57,216 bases of DNA. It comes from Pseudoselenomonas ruminantium (lineage in GTDB: Bacteria; Bacillota; Negativicutes; Selenomonadales; Selenomonadaceae). The DNA is taken from positions 1 through 57,216 of the forward strand of contig NZ_FOQK01000022.1 in assembly GCF_900113715.1 (NCBI RefSeq), read 5' to 3'. Every line of letters begins with the position of its first letter. The first letter of the stretch is position 1. This document shows, piece by piece, positions 34,115 to 42,225 of this stretch. The notes beneath the pieces are model-generated. The model did not search any database. It was not told the DNA's origin and worked only from the letters and a program-made list of their open reading frames with translations. A program made the translations under genes and the position numbers.

Positions 34115-36316
34115 ATGAGAAATTTTTGGGAAAAACTGTTGTATCGGTTCATGCGGAAGAACCGCAGGAACATCCTGGATAAAATGGTACGCATCGTACT
34201 GGGAAGCAATCTGGCGGCAGTGCTCATTTTAGGAGGGATCGCACTCTATGGCATGAGCTTTGCGCTCAGGCAGGCACAGGATATGGGGGAGAGCCTGGGG
34301 GAGAATTCCTATGAGAACAGTTCGAGATTACTGATAAGCCAGCGGCAGGAAGAGCTGGTACATATCGCCCAGGACAATGCGGCTATCATCAATCACAGGA
34401 TGCTGGACATTTCCCGGAGTGTGCAGGGCGTGGCCAGGGAGGCCGAAGAAATCGAGCGCTATCCGCAGCGGTTCCTGCCACAGGAGGTGAATATCCCGAC
34501 GCCTGCCAATTACCGCAGCCTGTATCTTTATCTCCAGTATGGGCCGGAGGTTTCGCCGGAGGCTTATCGGAAGCATATCTCCATGATGGCCAATATCGGG
34601 GATCTGCTGGCCCGGACGATAGAGAGCAATGACATGGCCGAATCGGTATTCATCACCGCCAAGGATAACTTCACCTTATCTGTGGATGCCCCGCGGGTGC
34701 TGGCCGAGGATAAGTCAGATATCCCCAAGCCGCACTATGATGCAGTCGGCAGCGACTGGTACAAGCGGGCAGCTGGCAAGGATGGTCTGGTTTTTACCCC
34801 GGTCAGGCGGTTCATGTTCAACAAGAAGCTGGGGATGTTCTGCTCGGTGCCTTATTATGGGACGGATGGCAGGCTGGCTGGCGTGGCCTGCATGCAGACC
34901 TCGCTGGACGATCTGCGCCATATCCTGAAGGAAACCAACCTGCACGATGAGGGCTTCTGCTTCGTGACGGACAACCGGGGATACGTCATCCTGTCTTCTC
35001 AGGAGAATGCTGCTGGTAAGGAGCGGGAACTGGAGGTGAATATCCAGAACGACCTCCGGCAGTCGGATAATGCGACGCTGGCGCTGACCATCCGGGAGAT
35101 GGTGGCCGGAGGGAATGGCGTGCGGCAGACGCAGGTGGATGGCAAGGATTACTACATCGCCTTTGCGCCTATCGAAAGCACGGGCTGGAGCTTTGCGGCC
35201 GCCTTTGCCGCTGACGATGTCATCGCTCCGGCGCTGCAGAACAAGGCCGGCATTGCCCAGGTCACCAAAGAGAAAACCTCCCTCATGCAGCAGAAGATGT
35301 CGCTCATCATATTCCTGATGGTGGTGTTCATCGCTGTCCTGCTGGTGGTGTTCGTTTACAGTGGCAGGAAACTTTCCCGGCAGTTCGTGGCACCTATCCA
35401 CGAATTGGCAGATGGTGTAAGGGAGATCACCAGCGGCAATCTCAGCAAGAAGGTGGAGATCCGCACAGGGGATGAGATCGAGCATCTGGCAGTCTGTTTC
35501 AATGCCATGACCGATGAGCTGCAGACCTATATGAAGAATCTCACCGCAGCCACGGCCGAGAAGGAGCGCATAGCCACGGAACTTTCTGTTGCCAGAGACA
35601 TCCAGCTGGGCGCCCTGCCGCAGGAATTCCTGCAGGACAAGAAAAGCATCCAGCTTTATGCGGCCATGTTTGCCGCCAAGGAAGTGGGTGGAGATTTCTA
35701 TGACTTCTATATGCTGGACGAGAATCACCTGGTGCTGGCGATGGCTGATGTATCGGGCAAGGGGGTGCCTGCGGCCCTGTTCATGATGCGGGCTAAGACG
35801 ACGCTGAAGAATCTGGTGCTTATGGCAAGGGTACCCGATGATTTCGCCGCGGTCATGACACTGGCCAACCAGGAGCTTTGCCAGGACAATGAGGAAATGA
35901 TGTTTGTCACCGTCTTCCTGGCCCAGCTGGATCTCACGACGGGTGAGCTCATCTACGTGAATGGTGGCCACAATCCGCCGCTGGTCAGCCATGACGGCCG
36001 TTACAGCTATATCCGGGAGGAGCGGAGACAGCCGGCCCTGGGTGCACTGGAAGAGGCAGCTTACGAGGCCCACAGGCTGCGGCTGGCGCCGGGGGAGAAG
36101 CTCTTCCTGTATACCGATGGGGTGACGGAAGCCATGGACACGCAGAAGCGCTTCTACTCAGAGGAACGTCTGCAGCAGACGCTGGACCGTATCGATCGTG
36201 AGGCCGATGTGCAGGAGATCCTGACAGCGGTCAGACACGATATAGCTGTCCATGCAGAGGGGGCGGAGCAGTCCGACGATATTACCATGCTGGGGCTGAT
36301 GTACTGTGGGAAATAA
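34115..36316 (+). CDS. Membrane sensor with Cache, HAMP and SpoIIE-type phosphatase domains
   Basis: 733 residues. Span 1 (VLGSNLAAVLILGGIALYGM), a large extracytoplasmic double-Cache-like sensor (including VFITAKDNFTLSVDAP, WYKRAAGKDGLVFTPV, GTDGRLAGVACMQTSLDDL), span 2 (IIFLMVVFIAVLLVVFVYSG), a HAMP helix pair (APIHELADGVREITSGNL), then a PP2C/SpoIIE serine phosphatase: GGDFYDFYMLDENHLVLAMADVSGKG, VNGGHNPP, LYTDGVTEA, DDITMLGL. Metal-binding aspartates are present. Such proteins dephosphorylate an anti-sigma-factor antagonist; no RsbW or STAS gene is beside it. ATG 34115 follows AGGGGAG; an upstream open frame from 33998 has a protein-like composition and cannot be ruled out. The gap 33852-34114 shows nothing else. 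Confidence 0.88.
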   Translation: MRNFWEKLLYRFMRKNRRNILDKMVRIVLGSNLAAVLILGGIALYGMSFALRQAQDMGESLGENSYENSSRLLISQRQEELVHIAQDNAAIINHRMLDISRSVQGVAREAEEIERYPQRFLPQEVNIPTPANYRSLYLYLQYGPEVSPEAYRKHISMMANIGDLLARTIESNDMAESVFITAKDNFTLSVDAPRVLAEDKSDIPKPHYDAVGSDWYKRAAGKDGLVFTPVRRFMFNKKLGMFCSVPYYGTDGRLAGVACMQTSLDDLRHILKETNLHDEGFCFVTDNRGYVILSSQENAAGKERELEVNIQNDLRQSDNATLALTIREMVAGGNGVRQTQVDGKDYYIAFAPIESTGWSFAAAFAADDVIAPALQNKAGIAQVTKEKTSLMQQKMSLIIFLMVVFIAVLLVVFVYSGRKLSRQFVAPIHELADGVREITSGNLSKKVEIRTGDEIEHLAVCFNAMTDELQTYMKNLTAATAEKERIATELSVARDIQLGALPQEFLQDKKSIQLYAAMFAAKEVGGDFYDFYMLDENHLVLAMADVSGKGVPAALFMMRAKTTLKNLVLMARVPDDFAAVMTLANQELCQDNEEMMFVTVFLAQLDLTTGELIYVNGGHNPPLVSHDGRYSYIREERRQPALGALEEAAYEAHRLRLAPGEKLFLYTDGVTEAMDTQKRFYSEERLQQTLDRIDREADVQEILTAVRHDIAVHAEGAEQSDDITMLGLMYCGK

Positions 36317-36346
36317 GGGCTGGCAGGCATAGGAAGGATTTGCCTG

Positions 36347-36376
36347 TCGACAAGATCTGGATAATAGAGTTATAAT
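36347..36376 (+). promoter_or_regulatory. Probable promoter of the sufC-sufB-like operon
   Basis: TCGACA (36347-36352), 18 bases, perfect TATAAT (36371-36376), about 57 bases before the sufC start. The -35 element is imperfect. Confidence 0.55.
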
Positions 36377-36433
36377 ATAGAAAGAATGTTGAGACATAAA
36401 TTGTGTAAATAAAAAAGGGAGAGCTGAATATAC

Positions 36434-37162
36434 ATGTTGGAATTGAGGAACATTTCCTTCCATGTCACGGAGGGAAACAGCCAGGTGGATATCATCCAGG
36501 ACCTGAGCCTCACCGTTGACAATCGGAAGTTTGTGGTCATCACGGGGCCGAACGGCAGTGGCAAGTCTACCTTGGCAAAAATCATAGCGGGCATTGAGCA
36601 GCCCACTTCCGGCCAGATCCTTTTGGACGGGGAAGATATCACCCACAAGAGCATTACGGAGCGGGCAAAGATGGGCATCAGCTTTGCCTTCCAGCAGCCG
36701 GTGCGCTTCCGGGGCTTGCAGGTCATCGACCTGCTGCGCTTGGCAGCGGGGAAGAAGATTTCCCATATCAAGGCCTGCGATTATCTTTCCGAGGTAGGGC
36801 TCTGTGCCAATGACTATCTCAATCGCGAGGTGAACAGCTCCTTGTCCGGCGGCGAGCTCAAGCGTATCGAGATTGCCACCATTCTGGCCAGGAAGACCAA
36901 TCTGTCCATTTTCGATGAGCCGGAGGCCGGCATCGACCTCTGGAGTTTCCAGAACCTCATCCGCATCTTTGAGAAGATGCGGGAGGAAATCGAGGAAAGC
37001 TCCATCATCATCATCTCCCATCAGGAGCGCATCCTGCAGATCGCGGACGAAATCATCGTGCTGGCTGACGGCCGGGTGCAGGAACATGGTGCTGCCAAAG
37101 ATATCCTGCCCAAGATCATGGACACGGAAGTCAGCATGCCTATGTGCAGGAAGTTTCAGTAA
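36434..37162 (+). CDS. sufC: SufC-type Fe-S assembly ATPase
   Basis: 242 residues. Walker A GPNGSGKSTLAKIIAG, Q-loop AFQQPVRFRGL, signature LSGGELKRIEIATIL and the SufC-type Walker B SIFDEPEAGIDLWSFQNL. SufC binds SufB/SufD and couples ATP to cluster assembly on the scaffold. It is followed at once by a SufB/SufD-like gene; no sufS, sufU, sufE or iscU lies nearby, so the pair matches the reduced SufBC-only arrangement. Ribosome site GGGAGAG. Confidence 0.9.
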   Translation: MLELRNISFHVTEGNSQVDIIQDLSLTVDNRKFVVITGPNGSGKSTLAKIIAGIEQPTSGQILLDGEDITHKSITERAKMGISFAFQQPVRFRGLQVIDLLRLAAGKKISHIKACDYLSEVGLCANDYLNREVNSSLSGGELKRIEIATILARKTNLSIFDEPEAGIDLWSFQNLIRIFEKMREEIEESSIIIISHQERILQIADEIIVLADGRVQEHGAAKDILPKIMDTEVSMPMCRKFQ

Positions 37163-37177
37163 GGGGGAGGCCACGCT

Positions 37178-38104
37178 ATGTTGAAGATGGATGAAATACA
37201 GAAAAGACTGCTGCTGGAGGTGGCGGATCTCCACGATGTCCCCATGGGGGCGTATAATCTGCGGGCCAATGGCAAATCCGTGGGCCGCGGCAGCAGTGCC
37301 AATATCGAAATCACCTCGAAGGAAGATGGCTCCGGCATCGATATCCACATCAAGCCCGGCACCAAGAATGAGAGCGTGCATATCCCTGTGGTCATGAGCG
37401 AAAGCGGCATGAAGGAAACGGTGTATAACGACTTCTACATCGGCGAGGGCGCCGATGTGGTGATCGTGGCAGGCTGCGGCATCGACAACTGCGGTACCCA
37501 GGACTCGGAGCATGACGGCGTGCACCGCTTCTTCGTGGGGGAGAATGCCAAGGTCAAGTATGTGGAAAAACATTACGGCTCTGGCGATGGCATGGGGCAG
37601 CGCATCCTGAATCCTGTTACGGAAGTGACCATGGAAGCAGGCAGCTCCATGGAGATGGAAATGGTGCAGATCAAGGGCGTGGATTCCACCAGCCGCACCA
37701 CCAAGGCCAACCTCAAGGCAGATGCCAGCCTGATCGTGCGGGAGCGCCTCATGACTCATGGCAAGCAGTATGCGTACAGCGAATATGAGGTGTCCCTGGA
37801 TGGAGAAAATGCCAGTGCTGATGTGGTGTCCCGCGGCGTAGCCAAGGACAAGTCCTATCAGAAGCTGGACCTGCGCATCGTGGGCAACGCTGCCTGCCAT
37901 GGACATACGGAGTGCGATTCCATCATCATGGACGAGGGTCGCATACTGGCAGTGCCTTCCCTGGAAGCCAACAACGTGGATGCCATGCTGGTGCATGAAG
38001 CTGCCATCGGCAAGATTGCCGGCGACCAGCTCATCAAGCTGATGACCTTGGGCTTGACGGAAAAAGAAGCCGAAGAACAGATTGTCAACGGCTTTTTGAA
38101 GTAA
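37178..38104 (+). CDS. SufB/SufD-like Fe-S scaffold protein, short form
   Basis: 308 residues, clearly shorter than SufB (about 470) and SufD (about 420). The conserved beta-helical core is present: FYIGEGADVVIVAGCGIDNCGTQDSEHDGVHRFFVGENAKVKYVEKHYG, then MVQIKGVDSTSRTTKANL and NAACHGHTECDSIIMDEGRI, ending with HEAAIGKIAGDQLIKLMTLGLTEKEAEE. The N-terminal extension of SufB is missing. Three cysteines cluster in CGIDNCG and HGH-EC, so it may hold an Fe-S cluster. It follows sufC by 15 bases and is probably its only partner. Resembles archaeal and anaerobe two-gene Suf systems. Confidence 0.85.
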   Translation: MLKMDEIQKRLLLEVADLHDVPMGAYNLRANGKSVGRGSSANIEITSKEDGSGIDIHIKPGTKNESVHIPVVMSESGMKETVYNDFYIGEGADVVIVAGCGIDNCGTQDSEHDGVHRFFVGENAKVKYVEKHYGSGDGMGQRILNPVTEVTMEAGSSMEMEMVQIKGVDSTSRTTKANLKADASLIVRERLMTHGKQYAYSEYEVSLDGENASADVVSRGVAKDKSYQKLDLRIVGNAACHGHTECDSIIMDEGRILAVPSLEANNVDAMLVHEAAIGKIAGDQLIKLMTLGLTEKEAEEQIVNGFLK

Positions 38105-38168
38105 GAGATAGGGAGCTGTCTCCTGAGTGATTTTTGCTTGGGGGATAGCTTTTTCGCGTCAGGCAGCG

Positions 38169-38214
38169 TTGACAACAGGAAAAAAATCATTATAATGTAT
38201 AGTTAGCAAGCTAA
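38169..38214 (+). promoter_or_regulatory. Promoter and operator of the marR gene
   Basis: TTGACA (38169-38174), 16 bases, TATAAT (38191-38196). Directly after it lies the perfect palindrome TTAGCAAGCTAA-type element (38203-38214), where a dimeric MarR regulator would block its own transcription. A related palindrome precedes the export genes at 38741. Confidence 0.8.
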
Positions 38215-38234
38215 TCATATTAACGGAGAAGATC

Positions 38235-38720
38235 ATGAAACGGGAAATGGTACCTACTTTTGCCGAGTTGGAACGGCATAAGAAAATCGTGCCGGAGATA
38301 AATCCAGCGGCAGTCATCGCCATGCTGAACATCAAGACGGCCAGCGAGGAGATCCAGCAGTCCATTCTGGATGTGCTGCAGCAGGACTATCAGCTGTCAG
38401 AGGGGAAATTCTGTGCGCTGGTGGTGCTTCACCAGCATGGCAAAGAGGGCATTGCGCCTTCGCTGCTGGCGGCCAAAGTAGGGGTGACCCGGGCCACCAT
38501 CAGCAATATGCTCCAGCGCATGGAACGGGATGGACTGGTAGATATCCGTCCCGCGGCACAGGATGGCCGGGCCAAGGTGGTGAGCCTGACGGAAGCGGGC
38601 TGCGATTTCATGGAAGGGATACTGCCGGACCATTATCTGCGGGTCAGCAAGCTCATGGAGAAGCTGACGGAAGCAGAACAGAAAGAGCTTATTATGCTGT
38701 TGGAAAAATTAAGTGCCTGA
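38235..38720 (+). CDS. MarR-family transcription regulator
   Basis: 161 residues. Winged helix of MarR type: LSEGKFCALVVLHQHGKEGIAPSLLAAKVGVTRATISNMLQRMERDGLVDIRPAAQDGRAKVVSLTEAGCDFM, including the recognition helix and the Asp/Arg wing (DGRAK). The N-terminal extension (residues 1-50) may hold the effector-binding or dimer part. It likely represses itself and the membrane-fusion/permease pair that follows; both have palindromes in their control regions. A terminator overlaps its last codons. Confidence 0.88.
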   Translation: MKREMVPTFAELERHKKIVPEINPAAVIAMLNIKTASEEIQQSILDVLQQDYQLSEGKFCALVVLHQHGKEGIAPSLLAAKVGVTRATISNMLQRMERDGLVDIRPAAQDGRAKVVSLTEAGCDFMEGILPDHYLRVSKLMEKLTEAEQKELIMLLEKLSA

Positions 38721-38737
38721 GGCACTTGATTTTTTTG
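38711..38737 (+). terminator. Terminator overlapping the end of marR
   Basis: AAGTGCCT pairs with AGGCACTT around a single G (38711-38727), followed by GATTTTTTT. The stop codon of marR lies inside it. Confidence 0.75.
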
Positions 38738-38740
38738 TCA

Positions 38741-38764
38741 ATATAGTTAGCTAGCAAACTATAT
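38741..38764 (+). promoter_or_regulatory. MarR-type operator before the export genes
   Basis: A 24-base palindrome, matching at 22 of 24 positions, centred on AGTTAGCTAGCAAACT. It shares AGTTAGC and GCTAA/GCAAA words with the marR operator. A TTGTCA at 38735-38740 and a TATATA at 38760 flank it like promoter elements with a 19-base spacer. Confidence 0.75.
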
Positions 38765-38780
38765 AAGGAGAGAATAGCGG

Positions 38781-39875
38781 ATGAATACGAAAGAAAAAGC
38801 CAAGCGCACAGGGATATTATTCATTGCCCTGCTGATCATCGGGGGGCTGGTGCTGATGTATACGGGCAACGATGCCTTGGTGCTGGCTACGGAGAAGAAA
38901 GAGGGTATCCTTACGGCTGAACAGGTGAAGCTGTCCTTTGACTCCGTCGGCGGACGGCTCGTCAAGGAGGCGGTGAAGGAAGGAGACTGGGTAAAGAAAG
39001 GCGATGTGATCATGGAGCTTGACGCTACGGATACAGATCTTTCCATCGCCAAATTGAAGACCCAGATTGCCCAGATGGAGGCGCAGATCGCCTCGGCCAG
39101 CGGGACGCAGGGGATCAACTACCTCAAAGCGGATACAGATGAAAGCCAGAACTATCGCGGCATCGATCAGCAGCAGGCTGCGGTACAGTCTGCCAGTGTG
39201 ACCTTGAAGAATGCCCGGATCGACTATGACCGCAAGGCTGCGCTGCTGGAGGCTGGCGCCATTGCCCAGTCCCAGCTGGATGATGCGGAGATGGCCCTCA
39301 ATGTGGCGCAGGCCAATCTGGAGCAGCAGAAACAGCTGCTGAATAAACTGACTGCCGCCACCAACGGCAGCGGTACGGACGCCATCGCTCAGGAACGGCT
39401 GGCCGCTGCCAATATGGCCAACGATGTGGAAGCCCTGCGCCAGCAGAAGGCTGCCCTGGAAGTCCAGCTGAAGGAGCTGGAGGTTGCCAAGGAACGCCTG
39501 ACCCTGCGTGCCCCGGAGGATGGCAAGATCCTCAAAGTGCTGGCCAAGGAGGGGGAGATGATTTCGCCCTCCACGCCGGTGGTGCTGCTGGAAAGCAGCC
39601 GCAGCTACTACGACATCTATGTCAGCGAGAAGCAGGCTGCCCATCTGGCCGAGGGCAAGGTGATCACAGGAACTACGGTGGCTGGGGAAAAGGAGGTTAC
39701 CGGCACGATCCGTCTTTTGGCGCAGGCCCCGGGGTTTGCCGATCTGAAGAATTCCCGGGAGAAGGGCCAGTCGGACCTGTCCGCCTTCCAGGTACGCATT
39801 TACATCGATAAGCAAGAAGGGGTAATCCCAGGCATGACGATTGAGGTGAAAGACAGTGAATTCACTAAGAGATGA
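38781..39875 (+). CDS. HlyD-family membrane-fusion protein
   Basis: 364 residues. An N-terminal anchor (GILFIALLIIGGLVLMYTG), a lipoyl-like half (LSFDSVGGRLVKEAVKEGDWVKKGDVIMEL), a long coiled-coil hairpin (residues 80-240, rich in Gln/Ala/Leu; for example AQSQLDDAEMALNVAQANLEQQ), and the returning lipoyl and beta-barrel halves (RLTLRAPEDGKILKVLAKEGE, VVLLESSRSYYDIYVSEKQ). It bridges inner and outer membrane in export. It overlaps the ABC-2 permease gene by 20 bases. Regulated by the adjacent MarR protein, judging from the palindrome. Confidence 0.9.
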   Translation: MNTKEKAKRTGILFIALLIIGGLVLMYTGNDALVLATEKKEGILTAEQVKLSFDSVGGRLVKEAVKEGDWVKKGDVIMELDATDTDLSIAKLKTQIAQMEAQIASASGTQGINYLKADTDESQNYRGIDQQQAAVQSASVTLKNARIDYDRKAALLEAGAIAQSQLDDAEMALNVAQANLEQQKQLLNKLTAATNGSGTDAIAQERLAAANMANDVEALRQQKAALEVQLKELEVAKERLTLRAPEDGKILKVLAKEGEMISPSTPVVLLESSRSYYDIYVSEKQAAHLAEGKVITGTTVAGEKEVTGTIRLLAQAPGFADLKNSREKGQSDLSAFQVRIYIDKQEGVIPGMTIEVKDSEFTKR

Positions 39876-41040
39876 GTTGCGGTTCCTGTTTTCCGGTCAG
39901 GGAATGCCTTATGAAAAAGTCTGTCTTATGGTGGCTATGGTCATCACGGTCATCATGTCAGTGCTGCTCAGTGGCAATATTGCGAAAGATGCTAAGGTCG
40001 CTGTCATCGATCTGGATAACTCGGCGTATTCGCGCGAATTGATAAACCATATCGAGGCTTCGGAGTTCATGAAGGTCACGGCGGTGCTGAACACGCCGCA
40101 GGATCCCAAGGAGCTGTTCTATCAGGACAGGGCTGTGGCGGTGGTCTATTTCCCGCCGGGGCTGGAAAAGGCCCGCTATACCGGTGAGGCGGCCAATCTC
40201 GGCGTTTTCTATGATAACACCAGTTCTGCGGCTACCAGCAACATCAAGGAGGCCCTCAATGAAATCGTAGGGCTGGACAATGCGGTGGCCAACGGTGACG
40301 TGGGCAGCAGCAATGACAGTCTGCAGGGGCAGCTCAGTCTGGCATCCCGTAATCTCTTCAATCCCCAGGATTCCAAGGATAACGGCGAAACGCTTGGGTT
40401 CCTGCTGTTCTTTGGGGCCATGTTCTTTACCTTTGCCACCATCGGCATGATCCCCAGGCTGCGGCTGAGCCATCAGCTCGACGAGGTGCTGCTTCATGGG
40501 ACTCCCTGGAATCTGCTGATCCGCCTGGTGCCCTACGGCTTCTGCCTGCTGGTATCCTGGGTCGTGGGGCTGGCTGTGCTGCGTGTCTGGGGTGATCTGA
40601 CTTTTTCCGGCAGTCTGCTGACCTTCGTAGTCGTGCAGCTGTTCATGATCCCCACCATCGGGGCGCTGTCGCTGTTCTTTGGTTGGACTGCGGCCAATCC
40701 CGGCATTGCCTCGAGCCGCATGATCCTCTTCATTCCCGGGGGCTTCATTTTCGGTGGCATGACGGCACCTACCACCTTCTTTGCGGACTGGGTGGTGAAA
40801 TTCAGCCATGTGTTTCCGTTGACCTGGGAATTCCATTTCCAGCGGGACATCATCGCCCGCGGGGCAGGCTTCCTGGATATTTCCCAGACCTTTGGGGCTT
40901 TCCTCCTCTATATGGGGATCGTGGGGATACTGTTCTGTCTGCGGTTCAACGCTTCCCGCAAGGAGCTGCTGACCAAGCAGGCAGCCGGCGCGCATCAGCA
41001 GGAACAGATGGCAGCGTTGGTGAAGGAACTGGCAGAATAG
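39856..41040 (+). CDS. ABC-2-type exporter permease
   Basis: 394 residues. A membrane span near residue 25 (VCLMVAMVITVIMSVLLSG), a large extracytoplasmic domain (VAVIDLDNSAYSRELINHIEASEF...) and about five spans at the C-terminal end, the plan of YhbS/YbhR-like ABC-2 permeases. Residues such as FFGWTAANPGIASSRMILFIPGGFIFGGMT are typical. An ATPase gene usually accompanies such permeases; none is in this operon, so a distant ATPase or a different energy source is needed. It ends 11 bases before the universal stress protein. Confidence 0.82.
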   Translation: MNSLRDELRFLFSGQGMPYEKVCLMVAMVITVIMSVLLSGNIAKDAKVAVIDLDNSAYSRELINHIEASEFMKVTAVLNTPQDPKELFYQDRAVAVVYFPPGLEKARYTGEAANLGVFYDNTSSAATSNIKEALNEIVGLDNAVANGDVGSSNDSLQGQLSLASRNLFNPQDSKDNGETLGFLLFFGAMFFTFATIGMIPRLRLSHQLDEVLLHGTPWNLLIRLVPYGFCLLVSWVVGLAVLRVWGDLTFSGSLLTFVVVQLFMIPTIGALSLFFGWTAANPGIASSRMILFIPGGFIFGGMTAPTTFFADWVVKFSHVFPLTWEFHFQRDIIARGAGFLDISQTFGAFLLYMGIVGILFCLRFNASRKELLTKQAAGAHQQEQMAALVKELAE

Positions 41041-41051
41041 GGGATGATATT

Positions 41052-41594
41052 GTGGAAAAGACAGAAATGACAAGTCAAATGGATGCTGCCGCTTGGATTG
41101 AGGAAATCAGAAAGCGGCCCCGGCAAGCTATCACATGTGACCGCATCCTGCTGCCTACGGACGGTTCCGGCCAGGCCTTTCAGGCCGTGCGGGAGGCAGT
41201 CCGGCTGGCAGCCGTGACCCAGGCGGAAATCACCCTGCTGATGGTGGTGGACTACAACCAGGAGGTGGCAGCCTTTGAGCAGGTCAGCCTCAGTGGCTAT
41301 GTGCCAGCGGAGCTGAAGATCGCTGCCTATCAATTCCTCGCTGACCTGATGCATGCAATCCCCAGCGAAATCCACGCCCATACCCGCGTGGAGGTGGGCA
41401 GCCCTGGCGAGGTCATCCTCCAGGTGTCAGAGGAAGAGGAAAGCGATATGATTGTCATGGGGACGCATGGCTTCGGCACCTTCCGCAGCATCCTCCAAGG
41501 CAGTGTGTCCCGCTTTGTCACGCAGCATGCGGCTTGTCCCGTGCTGCTGTGCAGGGGGCTGCCGGCGGAGTGGGAGCTGCCGGCGGGGAAATGA
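41052..41594 (+). CDS. Universal stress protein (UspA family)
   Basis: 180 residues from GTG 41052, or 175 from ATG 41067. The UspA fold begins CDRILLPTDGSGQAFQAVREAVRLA, and the ATP-binding motif G-x2-G-x9-G-S is present in MGTHGFGTFRSILQGSVS, followed by HAACPVLLCRG. Family members bind ATP and support survival under stress. An N-terminal extension of about 25 residues precedes the domain. The ATG at 41067 lies inside a TGACAAGTCA palindrome. It follows the export operon by 11 bases. The 41595-41771 gap shows nothing I can name. Confidence 0.85.
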   Translation: MEKTEMTSQMDAAAWIEEIRKRPRQAITCDRILLPTDGSGQAFQAVREAVRLAAVTQAEITLLMVVDYNQEVAAFEQVSLSGYVPAELKIAAYQFLADLMHAIPSEIHAHTRVEVGSPGEVILQVSEEEESDMIVMGTHGFGTFRSILQGSVSRFVTQHAACPVLLCRGLPAEWELPAGK

Positions 41595-41771
41595 CCCCGT
41601 ATCGTTCACCCAGGCAAGGATGTCTCTGTCCTTGCAATTCGGCGCGCTCATGCCGTCGATGCCCTCGTGGGCTTTGGCGATAGATTGGAACCATCTGACA
41701 GGAAATAATCGTTCTGTGGCGAAGTATAGGCATAGAGAGGTTATGTTGACGGATTGGTATGAGGATGGTGT

Positions 41772-42125
41772 ATGCAGATGACAGAGGAAAAGGCGTATAT
41801 CGATCATGCGGCGGTTACGGTAGCCGACATTCAGTGGAGCTTGGCGTTCTTTGAAGAGGTGCTGGGCATGACCGTGACCCGGCGGCGGGAAAATGATGGC
41901 AAATTGCAGCAGGTTTGGCTCGATGGTGGTATTCAGCTCATCGAGGCTCCCGCTACAGTTCCAAGCGGTCAGGCCCATCACTTGGGAATAAGGGTGCGTG
42001 ACTTCAAGGGCACGTTGGCAAAGATGCTGGCCTATGAAGGGGTTCATCCCGTGGCGGGCAAGCCGGAAAAATGGGTGCAGCTGCCGGATGGCTTGCTGCT
42101 CGAGCTGTTTCCCAGCGAAAAATGA
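41772..42125 (+). CDS. VOC (glyoxalase/bleomycin-resistance) family protein
   Basis: 117 residues, one vicinal-oxygen-chelate module. YIDHAAVTVADIQWSLAFFEEVLGMTV is the usual entry strand-helix, QVWLDGGIQLIEAP and HHLGIRVRDFKGTLAKML the second half, ending GLLLELF. Metal ligands His (IDHAAV, HHLG) and Glu (LLELF) are in place. Substrate unknown. Starts at 41772 or 41778. Followed by a terminator. Confidence 0.85.
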   Translation: MQMTEEKAYIDHAAVTVADIQWSLAFFEEVLGMTVTRRRENDGKLQQVWLDGGIQLIEAPATVPSGQAHHLGIRVRDFKGTLAKMLAYEGVHPVAGKPEKWVQLPDGLLLELFPSEK

Positions 42126-42146
42126 TAGCGGTGGTGCAAAAGACAG

Positions 42147-42176
42147 ATCCTGACTGTTGACAAAAGCAGTCAGGAT
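42147..42176 (+). terminator. Terminator of the VOC gene
   Basis: ATCCTGACTG pairs with CAGTCAGGAT, 10 bp, loop TTGACAAAAG, followed by TTTT. The loop contains TTGACA, which also serves as a possible -35 element for the next gene. Confidence 0.8.
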
Positions 42177-42212
42177 TTTATATTATAGGTTTATAAAGTT
42201 ATTATATAAACT
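42157..42212 (+). promoter_or_regulatory. Promoter and inverted-repeat operator of the ROK gene
   Basis: TTGACA (42157-42162), 18 bases, TATTAT (42181-42186). Just downstream the inverted repeat GTTTATA (42189-42195) and TATAAAC (42205-42211) is a candidate binding site for the ROK regulator encoded next. Confidence 0.6.
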
Positions 42213-42225
42213 AAGCGGAGTAAGT

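Noticed and set aside
36158-37996. Open frame of 612 codons on the minus strand
   Set aside because: Antisense across the SpoIIE phosphatase end, sufC and the sufB-like gene; rich in His, Leu and Asp from reversed GC-rich codons.
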